Below, in pieces: positions 9,718-18,606 of a DNA stretch of 64,000 bases; position 1 is the stretch's first letter, and each line of letters opens with the position of its first letter. The translations under genes and the position numbers were made by a program. The notes beneath the pieces were generated by a model. That model saw nothing but the letters and a program-made list of their open reading frames with translations, did not search any database and was not told the DNA's origin. This stretch comes from Verrucomicrobiota bacterium. GTDB lineage: Bacteria; Verrucomicrobiota; Verrucomicrobiia; Opitutales; Opitutaceae. The DNA is taken from contig CAUJJL010000088.1 of the NCBI GenBank assembly GCA_963205455.1, forward strand, positions 46,138 through 110,137, written 5' to 3'.

Positions 9718-10233
9718 ATGTCAGACACCAACAAATCCGTCTTTCAGGCTGATGTTTCAGCGGATCCCGTAGCCATACGGATCGACGGCCGAGCCTCGTT
9801 TCAGAACAGTGCGTGTCTGCAGGACTTCATCAGGGTGTTGCTCGCACAGGGGAGAAGTCGCTTCTCAATCGATTTCAACGCATGCACAGGAATGGACAGT
9901 ACATTCCTGGGTGTGCTGGCAGGAATAGCCCTGCAGGTCCGCAAACTCTCTCCTCCAGGGCAACTGGTGCTCTCGCGGCTCGAAAGTCGCAATCTCGAGC
10001 TGGTGCGCAACCTGGGTCTTCATCGCATCCTGACCATCGATTCAGGTGCGGTGCCTCCATCTCCTGCCATTTCCTCGCAGGCGATACCCTGCACTGATCG
10101 AAGCGAACTGGAAAACGCGAAAGTTGCGTTGCAGGCGCACGAGAATCTCGTTGAGGCGGAAGAGTCCAATCGCAGCAAGTTCGAGGACGTTCTGCATTTT
10201 CTCCGCAAACGAATCGACGAAGAGAAGCCGTAG
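9718..10233 (+). CDS. STAS-domain protein (anti-sigma factor antagonist-like)
   Basis: A protein of 171 residues. Residues about 8-105 form a STAS domain with the diagnostic DSTFLGVLAGI, whose Ser is the residue phosphorylated by partner kinases in SpoIIAA/RsbV-like proteins. The C-terminal 60 residues (CTDRSELENAKVALQAHENLVEAEESNRSKFEDVLHFLRKRI) are a predicted charged helix not found in minimal SpoIIAA proteins. No kinase or phosphatase partner is adjacent, so its switch partner is elsewhere or it acts alone. The function beyond the fold is inferred. Confidence 0.82.
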   Translation: MSDTNKSVFQADVSADPVAIRIDGRASFQNSACLQDFIRVLLAQGRSRFSIDFNACTGMDSTFLGVLAGIALQVRKLSPPGQLVLSRLESRNLELVRNLGLHRILTIDSGAVPPSPAISSQAIPCTDRSELENAKVALQAHENLVEAEESNRSKFEDVLHFLRKRIDEEKP

Positions 10234-10348
10234 GTGGTTCTGGCTCCGAAAAAGACGCCAACAGACGATTGCCGCGAGGCGAGGATCCGGAGGGCCTTAA
10301 ATCTAACGATAGCCGGATTTCGTGGCCTGCCAGATCTCGGCTGTCATC

Positions 10349-10612
10349 TCATTCGTAGTGTGTCCACATTCTGATGATCTTCACTGCTTTTTGATCGGGA
10401 TAAACCTGATAAACCAGGCGGTGCTGGATGTTGATTCTACGCGAGTATGCACCTTCGAGGTCTCCGACCAGTTTTTCATAGGGAGGCGGATTCGAGAAGG
10501 GATCCTTCTTGAGAATCTCCAAGAGGCGCTCGGCATGTGGACGCAGACGGGTGGAACCCAGCTTCTTGGCATCCCGCTGCGCTTGCCGGGTGTAGCACAA
10601 TGTCCAACTCAC
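10349..10612 (-). CDS. YoeB/Txe-type mRNA interferase toxin
   Basis: A small basic protein of 87 residues. The RelE-fold YoeB signature is seen in KLVGDLEGAYSRRINIQHRLVYQVY, and the C-terminus WTHYE contains the His-Tyr pair needed for ribosome-dependent mRNA cleavage in YoeB. It overlaps the upstream antitoxin gene by 4 bp, so the two are translationally coupled. The family blocks translation when the antitoxin is degraded. It is complete, with all key residues visible, so probably functional. Confidence 0.92.
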   Translation of the reverse strand: MSWTLCYTRQAQRDAKKLGSTRLRPHAERLLEILKKDPFSNPPPYEKLVGDLEGAYSRRINIQHRLVYQVYPDQKAVKIIRMWTHYE

Positions 10613-10851
10613 CAGACCAAGGCCTTCGCCGACTTGCTGAGCGGCTCCTTCATTCCTTTGCGGATCGATTCACGCATGCCCGGGATTGAGAGCAGATGGA
10701 GCGTTTCTTGAATGCTGCGCCAATCCTCCTCGGCCAGCAGCACCGCGTTGTTTCTCCTGCCGGTGATATGAATCGGCTCACGGCTCAAAGCGGTGTCATC
10801 GACAAGTTGGTAGAGTTGCGCACGCGCTTTGGTCACAGGAATCGAAGTCAT
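10609..10851 (-). CDS. YefM/Phd-type antitoxin
   Basis: An antitoxin of 80 residues (MTSIPVTKARAQLYQLVDD ...). The N-terminal Phd/YefM DNA-binding fold is followed by an acidic-to-mixed tail (SIPGMRESIRKGMKEPLSKS) that typically wraps around the toxin. It is the first gene of the pair and overlaps the toxin by 4 bp. A perfect GTAC-centred palindrome lies immediately upstream of its start, as expected for an autorepressed YefM-YoeB operon. Confidence 0.92.
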   Translation of the reverse strand: MTSIPVTKARAQLYQLVDDTALSREPIHITGRRNNAVLLAEEDWRSIQETLHLLSIPGMRESIRKGMKEPLSKSAKALVW

Positions 10852-10857
10852 GGCTTG

Positions 10858-10879
10858 AGCGTACGTTAAACCGTACGCT
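10858..10879. promoter_or_regulatory. Palindromic operator of the toxin-antitoxin operon
   Basis: A perfect inverted repeat AGCGTACG / CGTACGCT with 6-base spacer TTAAAC lies 7 bp upstream of the antitoxin start. A second, outer inverted repeat CTTGA/TCAAG (10854-10858 and 10882-10886) flanks it. YefM-type repressors bind GTAC-core palindromes, so this is the likely autoregulatory site. Confidence 0.7.
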
Positions 10880-11009
10880 GGTCAAGCGTGACAGTCCATG
10901 CCCGTCACCTATCTCTCCGGATCAAACGGGGTAAAACTGTTCTGGGGCCAAGCACGAATTGAGTGTTTTCACTCTTCACCCGGGCGCTACGGTTGCCTAG
11001 CTTGATCGG

Positions 11010-12227
11010 ATGCCTGCCACTCTTGCCTTCGATCCAGCAGCTTTGCCTGACTCCTCCGGTCACTTTGGCCGTTACGGAGGCGTCTTTGTGCCGGAAACGT
11101 TGATGACGGCGTTGGCCGAATTGGGAGATGTGTATGCCTCAGCCCGCAACGATCCTGCCTTCGTACAGGAGTTGACGGATCACCTGAAGGAATTCGCAGG
11201 CCGTCCGACTGAATTGTATTTTGCCCGTCGTCTCACGGAGCATTGCGGGGGCGCCCGGATCTACCTGAAGCGGGAGGATCTCCTGCACACGGGGGCGCAC
11301 AAGATCAACAATGCACTCGGGCAGGCTCTGCTCGCACGCCGGATGGGCAAGAAGCGCATCATCGCAGAGACAGGCGCCGGGCAGCACGGTGTCGCCACCG
11401 CGGCGGTGTGCGCCAAATTCGGCCTGGAGTGCGTTGTCTACATGGGGGCGGTCGACATGGAGCGGCAGGCATTGAATGTTTTCCGCATGCGCCTGATGGG
11501 GGCTGAGGTCCGTGGCGTCGAGGCGGGCCAGAAAACCCTGAAGGATGCAGTCAATGAGGCGATGCGCGACTGGGTCACGAATGTGCGCGGAACTCACTAC
11601 ATCCTGGGATCGGCGCTGGGTGCGCACCCCTATCCCATGATGGTCCGGGATTTTCATCGGGTGATCGGGAAAGAGGCGAAGGCTCAATTGCTGGCTCGTG
11701 AAGGACGACTTCCCGACGAGATGGTGGCCTGCGTCGGAGGCGGCTCCAATGCGATAGGATTCTTCTATGATTTTCTGCCTGACCGGAGTGTGAAGCTCAT
11801 CGGCGTTGAAGCGGGTGGTCGCGGCATTCGACGCGGCGAGCACGCGGCGCGATTTGAAGGAGGGAGACTGGGGGTTCTGCAGGGAAGCAAGACCTACATC
11901 CTGCAGAATGATGATGGACAGATTGAATTGACGCACTCGGTGAGCGCGGGTCTGGACTATGCGGCGATCGGTCCTGAACATGCCTACTATCGGGATCAGG
12001 GCCGCATCGAGTATGCCTATGCCTGTGATGATGAAGTCATCTCTGCCTTCCAGCTTGTATCCCGATTGGAGGGCATTCTGCCGGCACTGGAATCCACACA
12101 TGCGCTCGTCCACGGAATGAAGCGTGCGCGTGCCCTGCGGAGTGATCAGATTGTCCTCATCAATCTCTCCGGGCGAGGAGACAAGGACGTCAATCAGGTG
12201 GCCCGATTGCTAAACGTGAAGCTGTGA
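11010..12227 (+). CDS. trpB: Tryptophan synthase beta subunit
   Basis: A PLP enzyme that condenses indole with serine to give tryptophan. It has 405 residues, close to the family's usual 395-410. The cofactor lysine is K98 in HTGAHKINN. Other landmarks are [13 protein letters not shown], the phosphate-binding [10 protein letters not shown], and GVEAGG, typical of the TrpB1 class that pairs with TrpA. trpA is not adjacent, so the trp genes are at least partly dispersed. The 158-bp upstream region contains a small hairpin (GAGTG-TTTT-CACTC, 10961-10974) but no recognisable trp leader peptide. Confidence 0.97.
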   Translation: MPATLAFDPAALPDSSGHFGRYGGVFVPETLMTALAELGDVYASARNDPAFVQELTDHLKEFAGRPTELYFARRLTEHCGGARIYLKREDLLHTGAHKINNALGQALLARRMGKKRIIAETGAGQHGVATAAVCAKFGLECVVYMGAVDMERQALNVFRMRLMGAEVRGVEAGQKTLKDAVNEAMRDWVTNVRGTHYILGSALGAHPYPMMVRDFHRVIGKEAKAQLLAREGRLPDEMVACVGGGSNAIGFFYDFLPDRSVKLIGVEAGGRGIRRGEHAARFEGGRLGVLQGSKTYILQNDDGQIELTHSVSAGLDYAAIGPEHAYYRDQGRIEYAYACDDEVISAFQLVSRLEGILPALESTHALVHGMKRARALRSDQIVLINLSGRGDKDVNQVARLLNVKL

Positions 12228-12258
12228 GCGCACGTCTTCCCAAATCGAGGATTTTCGC

Positions 12259-13131
12259 ATGCGAAGCATGACGGGCTATGGCCGGGCGATCGTCGGCATT
12301 GGGGTTCGCACGCTCACTGTTCAGGTGAGATCCGTGAACCGGAAAATGCTCGATCTTGCGATCAAGCTTCCGAGTGAATGGGAGGAACTCGAGACTGCAA
12401 TTTCCGAGCGTATCCGGGGATGCACGGCGCGGGGCAAGGTCCAGGTGGATCTCGAACTGAGCGGCGGCACGGGTACCGCGATGCCGGTCTGGGATGAAGC
12501 TGCGATTGGAGATGCCCTGGATCGATTGTCCAATCTCGCGGCGCAGCGCGGCATTCCTTTCATGCCAAGCCCGGAGTTGCTCTGGAGCATAGCCAATGCG
12601 CAGCGCAGAATCGAGGAGGCTCCAGCCGTGGAGCAGGTCCGCGGACAGGTGATCGCGGCGCTTGATGCTGCGCTGGGGGACTTTGTCGCGATGCGAGCGC
12701 GAGAGGGATCAACACTGCTCGCGGATCTGATGGTGCGAATTGGCAACCTGGCGAATCATGTCGGTGAGATTGCCGTGAGAGCTCCGTTGGTGACATCCAA
12801 CTACCGGGAGCAACTGCTGCAACGGCTCCGCCAGGCGGGGCTTGAGCTCGAATTGAATGACGAACGCGTGCTTCGCGAAATCGCCTTGTTTGCGGACCGC
12901 TGTGACCTGTCAGAGGAACTGACCCGGTTCGGGAGTCACCTGGATCAGTTGAGGGCTCTCTTCAATTCAGATGGCGAAATGGGCCGCAAGGCGGAATTCA
13001 TTCTCCAGGAGATGGGGCGCGAGGCAAACACGATGGGTAGCAAGGCCAATGACCATGCAATATCCCGCGCCGTGATCGAATTGAAGAATGAGCTGGAGAG
13101 GATTCGCGAACAGATCGCGAATGTCGAATAG
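12259..13131 (+). CDS. yicC: YicC-family endoribonuclease
   Basis: A protein of 290 residues, the normal YicC/YloC length. It starts with the nearly invariant MRSMTGYGRA and contains VRSVNRKMLDLAIKLP near the N-terminus. It ends with the conserved C-terminal segment GRKAEFILQEMGREANTMGSKANDHAISRAVIELKNELERIREQIANVE. The family has been linked to stationary-phase survival and to small-RNA/mRNA cleavage. It lies 31 bp after trpB and may be cotranscribed with it. It converges on the response regulator. Confidence 0.93.
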   Translation: MRSMTGYGRAIVGIGVRTLTVQVRSVNRKMLDLAIKLPSEWEELETAISERIRGCTARGKVQVDLELSGGTGTAMPVWDEAAIGDALDRLSNLAAQRGIPFMPSPELLWSIANAQRRIEEAPAVEQVRGQVIAALDAALGDFVAMRAREGSTLLADLMVRIGNLANHVGEIAVRAPLVTSNYREQLLQRLRQAGLELELNDERVLREIALFADRCDLSEELTRFGSHLDQLRALFNSDGEMGRKAEFILQEMGREANTMGSKANDHAISRAVIELKNELERIREQIANVE

Positions 13132-13163
13132 GCGGGTTCCCGCGGCCGACACGGGCCGCTCGT

Positions 13164-14762
13164 TCAATCGCCGCTCGGATCGATCACGGTTCCGTCCGCG
13201 CGATATTCCTGGATCTTGTTGCGCAATGTCCGGATGGAAATGTTGAGCAGCTCGGCGGTGCGGGTTCGATTGCCGCCGGTGCTCTTCAATGCCGAAAGGA
13301 TGGCTCGCTTCTCGAGCTCGTTCAGCGGGATGACTTCCGGAATCTTCGGTTGCAGCGCGGGCGGAGAGGGATCCGAACCCGGCGCGATTTCATCGGGAGG
13401 CGTGACCTCCGTGAATCCTCCGGAGAAGGTGGAGGTGGTGGCTGTTACTGCGGCGGCGGGCATTGGGACTGGTGTCCAGGTGCCAGGAACGGGAGACGGG
13501 GCAGCGGGCGGGGGCGTCAATGGAGTTGCAGGTGCCGGTGTCTGTACGGACGACGTGGCTGCGGGATGCTGCATGCCGACGAGTCCCGCGGATCGGGCAA
13601 GCGACGGCAAACCGAGAGCTGCCGTTGTGACAGGGCGACCATTTTCCGAAAGGATGACCGCGCGTTCGAGTGTGTTCTGAAGTTCGCGTACGTTGCCCGG
13701 CCACGGATAGTTGATCAATGCGCTGGCTGCATTGTCGCTGAAGCCAGGGATCTTCACGCCATGCTTGCGTGCAAAACGGCGCAGGAAGGATTCGGCAAGG
13801 AGGAGAATATCGTCTGGGCGCTCGCGCAGGGCAGGGACATGAATGGGGAACACATTCAAGCGGTAGTACAGGTCCGAGCGGAATGAGCCGCGTTCGACGA
13901 ACTGCATGAGGTCGCGGTTCGACGTGGCGAGGATGCGGACATTGACCTTGATGGTCTTGGTGCCGCCTACGCGCTCGAACTCACGTTCCTGGAGAACACG
14001 CAGCAGCTTTGCCTGGAGGTTTGCAGGGATCTCTGACACCTCGTCGAGAAGCAGTGTACCCCGGTTCGCGAGTTCAAAGCGACCCTCACGGCGGTCCGTG
14101 GCACCCGTGAACGCACCTTTTTCATGTCCGAATAATTCACTTTCAATCAACTGTTCCGAGAGGGCGGCGCAGTTGACCTTGATATAGGGCTCGGAACGTC
14201 GGGGGGAATTTTTCCAGAGTTCACGGGCCACCATTTCCTTTCCGGTGCCGTTCTCGCCGGTGATGAGCACCGTCGCATCTGTGGGTGCCACGCGCTCGAT
14301 GAGCTGGCGCAGGCGCTGGATCGGCGGGGTCCTGCCCAGCAGATCCCCGTCGCCGCCATCCTGTTCGCTGAAGTACCGGTTGACCTTGACGAGTTGCCGG
14401 AAGGCATCGGCCTTCTTGAGGACGATCTCGATCTGGGAAGGGGAGAAAGGCTTGATCAGGTAGTCGAAAGCGCCTCCGCGCATGCAGGCCACCGCACTCT
14501 CTATTGTTCCGTGTCCCGTCATCATGACCACGAGCGGCCGGTCGGGCAATGCTGCCAGGCGCTCGAGCAGTTGCTGCCCGTCGCCATCGGGCAGGCGGAC
14601 ATCGAGCATGACCAGGTCGAAACTTTCTCTGGCGAGCAGTGCCTCAGCCTGTGCAATGGTGCCCGCAATGCTGACCGTGTATTTCTTGCGGCGAAACAGT
14701 TCCTCCAGGACTTTTTGGATGATGGGCTCGTCGTCGAGGACCAGGATTCGTTCAAGTGACAT
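13164..14762 (-). CDS. NtrC-family sigma-54-dependent response regulator
   Basis: A protein of 532 residues starting at the ATG at 14762 (MSLERILVLDDEP). An N-terminal receiver (about 4-120) has the phospho-acceptor Asp in LVMLDVRLPDGDG. The sigma-54 AAA+ domain (about 140-375) shows Walker A GENGTGKE, the sigma-54 contact loop GAFTGA, and GTLLLDEVSEIP. A C-terminal Fis-type helix-turn-helix follows (about 485-525). Between AAA+ and HTH is an unusual linker of about 90 residues rich in Pro, Ala and Thr. It is encoded 38 bp downstream of its hybrid kinase. Target promoters cannot be told from this window; the flagellar genes nearby are one possibility. Confidence 0.93.
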   Translation of the reverse strand: MSLERILVLDDEPIIQKVLEELFRRKKYTVSIAGTIAQAEALLARESFDLVMLDVRLPDGDGQQLLERLAALPDRPLVVMMTGHGTIESAVACMRGGAFDYLIKPFSPSQIEIVLKKADAFRQLVKVNRYFSEQDGGDGDLLGRTPPIQRLRQLIERVAPTDATVLITGENGTGKEMVARELWKNSPRRSEPYIKVNCAALSEQLIESELFGHEKGAFTGATDRREGRFELANRGTLLLDEVSEIPANLQAKLLRVLQEREFERVGGTKTIKVNVRILATSNRDLMQFVERGSFRSDLYYRLNVFPIHVPALRERPDDILLLAESFLRRFARKHGVKIPGFSDNAASALINYPWPGNVRELQNTLERAVILSENGRPVTTAALGLPSLARSAGLVGMQHPAATSSVQTPAPATPLTPPPAAPSPVPGTWTPVPMPAAAVTATTSTFSGGFTEVTPPDEIAPGSDPSPPALQPKIPEVIPLNELEKRAILSALKSTGGNRTRTAELLNISIRTLRNKIQEYRADGTVIDPSGD

Positions 14763-14800
14763 GGGCTGGGTCTTTTCCGTAGGGTCGAAGCAGGAGGGAA

Positions 14801-17128
14801 TCAATCCGCTTCCCGTGTATCAGGAAAGCCCGGAATGCTGCGGGACTGTTTGCGCGTTGGGAGGAAGGTTCGAATATGGGTGACAATTTCCGAGGGCGGA
14901 AATGGTTTGGGGAGACATAGAATGGGGTCGTCCAGATCCGCCTGAGCGCGATCACCGGGTTTGAACGCTCCGCTTGCGAGGATCAGGGGAATGCCCGGAT
15001 GTTCTTCCCGGATGCGCTGGGCCAACTGCCAGCCATTCATGCCTGGCAAACCAATGTCGGAAAAAAGCAGGCCGATCTTATTGCGATGTTCAAAAAACAG
15101 ACCTAGCGCTTCCTCTGCATCTCTCGCCCAGAACATGGGTATCGCTTCCGAACTGAAGATCTTTTCCCAGAGACGGCCGATCTCGGCCTCGTCTTCGACC
15201 ACCAGCACATACTTCTCCGGAGGGGGGGCATCCCCACCGTGCACTTGAGCGGAGGAAGAAGGCGGGGCATGCCCTTCCGTCGGCACCGATCGAGGAAACG
15301 CCAGATGCACCCGCGTCCCCTTTCCAGGCTTGCTCTCCACTTCAATTGTTCCCCGGTTTGCGCGCATGATCCCATAGACAACTGCAAGTCCTAGCCCGCG
15401 AACGGACGGTCCTCTGTCTTTCGCAAAAAATGGTTCGAAGATGCGAGCGCGTGTCGAGTCATCCATCCCGCTTCCATTGTCCTCAATCGTCACCCAAAGC
15501 GCGTCGGGATGATCGGCTCCCGCAATGCCCTCAGCGGGCGAATCGGAAGTGCGGATAACGATTGTGCCGCCTTGGGGCATGGCGTCGCATGCATTCTGCA
15601 GGAGTTGCCTCAGGCCGAGAGCAACCTGCGCGGGATCTATGGAGACGCTGGCGCTGGCGTGGCTGAATGTGCACGAAATGTGTATCTGGGATGTCCAGTC
15701 CGCGCACGTGCGCTCGACAGTATCCTCAATCAGCGCCTGCAGGTCGGTTGTCACGGACTCCGCTTCGTGCTGGCTGGCAAAGAGCTGAAGCTGATGAACG
15801 ACATCGGCTCCACGACGGCCGGCGTCGATGATCGCATCGGCTGCGCGTTGAAGCGTCCCAGGATCGTCGGCTCCGTCGCAGAGCAGGCCGGCGTATCCCA
15901 GAATGATGGTGAGAAGGTTGTTGAAATCGTGGGCCACACCGCCAGCAAGGGTTGCCAGGCTCTCGAGTTTGCTCGCCTCACGCAGCCTTGCTTCAATGCG
16001 TCGGCGTTCGGAGAGGTCGCTCAGTGTCAGAAGGCGCCAGGTTTCCTCGGTAAACCGGACAGCGGTGACGGAAATTTCTGCTGGAAAATCGCTGCCATTT
16101 GGGCGATTGACGCCGAAGGTATGGAGTGATCCCGGTTGAGCAGTGGCGGAGTCAACGATAGCGAGGGAGATCACCGACGAGATCGGTCGGCCGGCTAGGT
16201 CGGAGGGCTTGGCTGAAAAATGGCTGGAAAACGCACGATTGCAGAGCTGAACCTGATTGCGACTGTCGAGGAGGCAGAGGCCCAAAGGGACTGCATCGTA
16301 GACTGCGCTCAGCAACCCGTGCATGGCGGTGAGTGAGGCCTCCGCAGCCTTCCGCCTGCTGATGTCGCGCATCGTCGAGACAATTTCTGCGACTCCCTCC
16401 TGATTCAATCGTGTCTTGCTGGTCGTTTCAATCCAGACGGCGCCGCCATCCTTGCGGCGCATCTGGTGGATGAATGTGGTTTCCGATGGACCATTGACAT
16501 GGCCATCGAAGATCTTGCGAGCGAGCGAAAGACTTTCCGGATGAATCAGGTCATGGAGAGACCGGGCAACGATTTCCTTCGGTTCATAGCCGAGAATGGT
16601 TCTCGAGGCCGGTGAGGCATACAGGCAGTACCCATCCCGGGGGCGATGGACCACGACGAGGTCGCGAATGGATTCGGCCAGAAGGCGATGTTGCTCCTCA
16701 CTGTGCTTCAGGGCATGCTCCTTTTCGGCCGTATCTGACACATCGCAAAGAGCCAGCACCCAGAGACAATCATCACCGACCGCTCCAAGAGATGGAAACG
16801 TGGTGGCATCGAGGTGAATGGCTGGCGCGTTGTTCCGAGTGACGCTGATCCTGCCTCGAAAGAGTTGCGAAAGCTGGAGGCTTTGGCTGAATGCATCCCA
16901 GTGTTCAGAGGGCAGCAAAGCATTCAGATGCTGTCCGAGAGCGTCTGATCGCGGGATGTGAGTCAGCCGTTCGAAGGCGGGATTCACATCCAGGATTCGA
17001 CCTCCGGTTTTCGGGTCCAGGATTGCGATCCCATCCCGCGAATTTGCCAGGAACTGATGCATGGGCCCCCTTAACAATGCGAAGTTCCCGTCCATAGCGA
17101 GGAAAGGTTGCAATTCATCCTGGGGCAT
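14801..17128 (-). CDS. PAS-domain hybrid sensor histidine kinase
   Basis: A kinase of about 775 residues, taking the ATG at 17128; a TTG ten codons upstream is also open. Three PAS-like sensor modules occupy roughly residues 25-140, 145-265 and 270-390, the second followed by a PAC-like segment (IVSTMRDISRRK). The dimerisation/phospho-acceptor box is GGVAHDFNNLLTIILGY (about 405), then a HATPase domain (NGSGMDD ... RGLGLAVVYGIM ... GKGTRVHLAFP, about 500-625). A C-terminal receiver follows (VVEDEAEIGRLWEKIF ... LLFSDIGLPGMNGW, about 645-765). No membrane segment is visible, so it probably senses a cytoplasmic signal. It sits upstream of the NtrC-type regulator as its likely partner. Confidence 0.93.
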   Translation of the reverse strand: MPQDELQPFLAMDGNFALLRGPMHQFLANSRDGIAILDPKTGGRILDVNPAFERLTHIPRSDALGQHLNALLPSEHWDAFSQSLQLSQLFRGRISVTRNNAPAIHLDATTFPSLGAVGDDCLWVLALCDVSDTAEKEHALKHSEEQHRLLAESIRDLVVVHRPRDGYCLYASPASRTILGYEPKEIVARSLHDLIHPESLSLARKIFDGHVNGPSETTFIHQMRRKDGGAVWIETTSKTRLNQEGVAEIVSTMRDISRRKAAEASLTAMHGLLSAVYDAVPLGLCLLDSRNQVQLCNRAFSSHFSAKPSDLAGRPISSVISLAIVDSATAQPGSLHTFGVNRPNGSDFPAEISVTAVRFTEETWRLLTLSDLSERRRIEARLREASKLESLATLAGGVAHDFNNLLTIILGYAGLLCDGADDPGTLQRAADAIIDAGRRGADVVHQLQLFASQHEAESVTTDLQALIEDTVERTCADWTSQIHISCTFSHASASVSIDPAQVALGLRQLLQNACDAMPQGGTIVIRTSDSPAEGIAGADHPDALWVTIEDNGSGMDDSTRARIFEPFFAKDRGPSVRGLGLAVVYGIMRANRGTIEVESKPGKGTRVHLAFPRSVPTEGHAPPSSSAQVHGGDAPPPEKYVLVVEDEAEIGRLWEKIFSSEAIPMFWARDAEEALGLFFEHRNKIGLLFSDIGLPGMNGWQLAQRIREEHPGIPLILASGAFKPGDRAQADLDDPILCLPKPFPPSEIVTHIRTFLPTRKQSRSIPGFPDTREAD

Positions 17129-17255
17129 CGCGTGAAAAGGAGAGCCAACTGGCTGCAAGCATGTCAGGAGGAGCGAGTGAAGACCTGGCGAAATTGAAGA
17201 TCCATACTCAAGATTTCAGGCGAATGAGCCGAAACAGGGTCAACTCCCTCCCTGT

Positions 17256-17645
17256 ATGGCGCCTCGCCTATTGTCGCTCCTCTCCCAAGTCCAGCACGCT
17301 TTGATTGAACAAGGAGTCGCAGGTGCAAGGTGCCTTGTCCAACGATCGGTGAGTTACCAGAAGGGATTGGCTCGTATGGTATTTGAGGCGGGTGGAAGCA
17401 TATCTCTCCAAGCCTATTCCCTGGCTGCTGGACAGGTTTGCGTCAAAGCCGCACTTGTGTTGCCCGGTCAGACGGATGCCGTGATTCATTCGATCTATCC
17501 CCATGGGCGCTCTCATGATTGGCGTGCGTCGGCAGAAGGCATCGCACTTGCCTGGGTGGCTGCAACTCAGGGTGCGCTTCCGAATCAAGCCGACGTCATT
17601 GCGCGGGACGGGCTTAGAGCGGAGCCGCTTGCCACGGTGGGCTGA
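17256..17645 (+). CDS. Uncharacterized small protein
   Basis: A reading frame of 129 residues, divergent from the histidine kinase. The sequence is compositionally protein-like, with alternating hydrophobic strands (GARCLVQRSVSYQKGLARMVFEAGG, VCVKAALVLPGQTDAVIHSIYPHG). It lacks a signal peptide, membrane segment or known motif. I cannot assign a function. A competing frame on the minus strand (17268-17747) is Pro/Arg/Cys-rich and looks like a shadow. The gene lies between the two-component system and the flagellar operon, which gives no firm clue. Confidence 0.5.
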   Translation: MAPRLLSLLSQVQHALIEQGVAGARCLVQRSVSYQKGLARMVFEAGGSISLQAYSLAAGQVCVKAALVLPGQTDAVIHSIYPHGRSHDWRASAEGIALAWVAATQGALPNQADVIARDGLRAEPLATVG

Positions 17646-17778
17646 TGCTCCCGATTCCTTGTGGCGTTGATTCTTTTGGTCGAGCGCTCGAATGAGCGAC
17701 GTGGGAATCGGAGAAGGGAGCGTTTGCTGGCTGCAGGTGCCGGACAAAGGAAGCTTGGATGCTCCGGACCGAATGATC

Positions 17779-18171
17779 TCAGCCTTGAGCGTGAAAGGAA
17801 CCAGGCGTGCTTTCGCCGAAGCGATTTCGGTAGGCAGGCTTGAGCGTGCGCAGACGTTGTTGAGAAGAACTCAATGCCTTCAACTCCGCATCGGTCTCCT
17901 GCATCCACTCGTTCAGCATTGCGATCTTGATTCCCTGCGCGCGCGTGATGGCGTGTGCGCGTGTGAAAATGTCGGGCGGAAGGCCGAACCTGACCTTGTT
18001 GTTGGACATGAGAGCCGACAGGCGTTCAACGATCGCAGCCGCCCGCTCCTGGGTTACAGCGAGTTCGGTCCAGGACTCACCGGCCAACTGGATGGCCTCC
18101 TGGCCAGCGAGGATTTCCAAGGCCTCGATGAGTCGTTCGACGGTTTGAATGGGACGTTCCATGGTCATCAC
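17779..18171 (-). CDS. Small FliT-like flagellar accessory protein (candidate)
   Basis: A protein of 130 residues that overlaps the FliS stop by 4 bp and is translationally coupled to it. The N-terminal part is helical (VERLIEALEILAGQEAIQLAGESWTELAVTQERAAAIVERLSALM). It is followed by a shorter helix and a conserved-looking RLRTLKPAYRNR segment. The position after fliS, the small size and the all-helical makeup resemble FliT-type export chaperones or FlgN-like proteins, but sequence identity to them is not evident. The function is inferred from operon position. Confidence 0.6.
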   Translation of the reverse strand: MMTMERPIQTVERLIEALEILAGQEAIQLAGESWTELAVTQERAAAIVERLSALMSNNKVRFGLPPDIFTRAHAITRAQGIKIAMLNEWMQETDAELKALSSSQQRLRTLKPAYRNRFGESTPGSFHAQG

Positions 18172-18596
18172 GCGACGCCCTGAGCGGCGCCAAAGCGGCA
18201 GGATTCTTCCTTTCGCAGCATTTCCGCCCAGCCGTCGCGAAGCTGCTGGATCAATTGGTAAACCTCAATCACGGGCTCCACCTGTTTCCTGATGTTGGCC
18301 TCGATCAGGCGGCGAAGGTAGTATTCGTACAGGCGGTCAAGATTGGCCGCGTATTCGCCCCCTTCCGAAAGATTCAAGGTCGCCCGCAGCTCAATGATGA
18401 TATTCTGTGCGCGAACGAGGGCCGTATTGATATTTTCAATACGACGCGGACAGTCCTCCTTCTGGGAGAAGGCTTCCCGTGCGACATTGAGGAATCGCAG
18501 GGAGCCGTCGAAAAGCATGAGCACAAGCTGGCCAGGGCTGGCTGTCAGAATGGACTGGGCTTGGTACGCGCGTGCGTAACCGAAGGGAGGCGCCAT
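18168..18596 (-). CDS. fliS: Flagellin export chaperone FliS
   Basis: A protein of 142 residues with the FliS family pattern. The opening (GYARAYQAQSILTASPGQLVLMLFDGSLRFLNVAREA) corresponds to the YxxxxVxtAsPxeLilmLYdgal block. It continues with RRIENINTALVRAQNIIIELRATLNLSEGGEYAANLDRLYEYYLRRLIEANI. FliS binds the C-terminal helix of flagellin in the cytoplasm, prevents polymerisation and hands it to the export gate. It is part of the minus-strand operon fliD - lipoprotein - FlgM-like - fliS - FliT-like. Confidence 0.93.
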   Translation of the reverse strand: MAPPFGYARAYQAQSILTASPGQLVLMLFDGSLRFLNVAREAFSQKEDCPRRIENINTALVRAQNIIIELRATLNLSEGGEYAANLDRLYEYYLRRLIEANIRKQVEPVIEVYQLIQQLRDGWAEMLRKEESCRFGAAQGVA

Positions 18597-18606
18597 GGAA
18601 GTGAAC

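Noticed and set aside
10961..10974. GAGTG-TTTT-CACTC hairpin as a trp attenuator upstream of trpB
   Set aside because: It is only a 5-bp stem with no U-tract and no Trp-rich leader peptide nearby.
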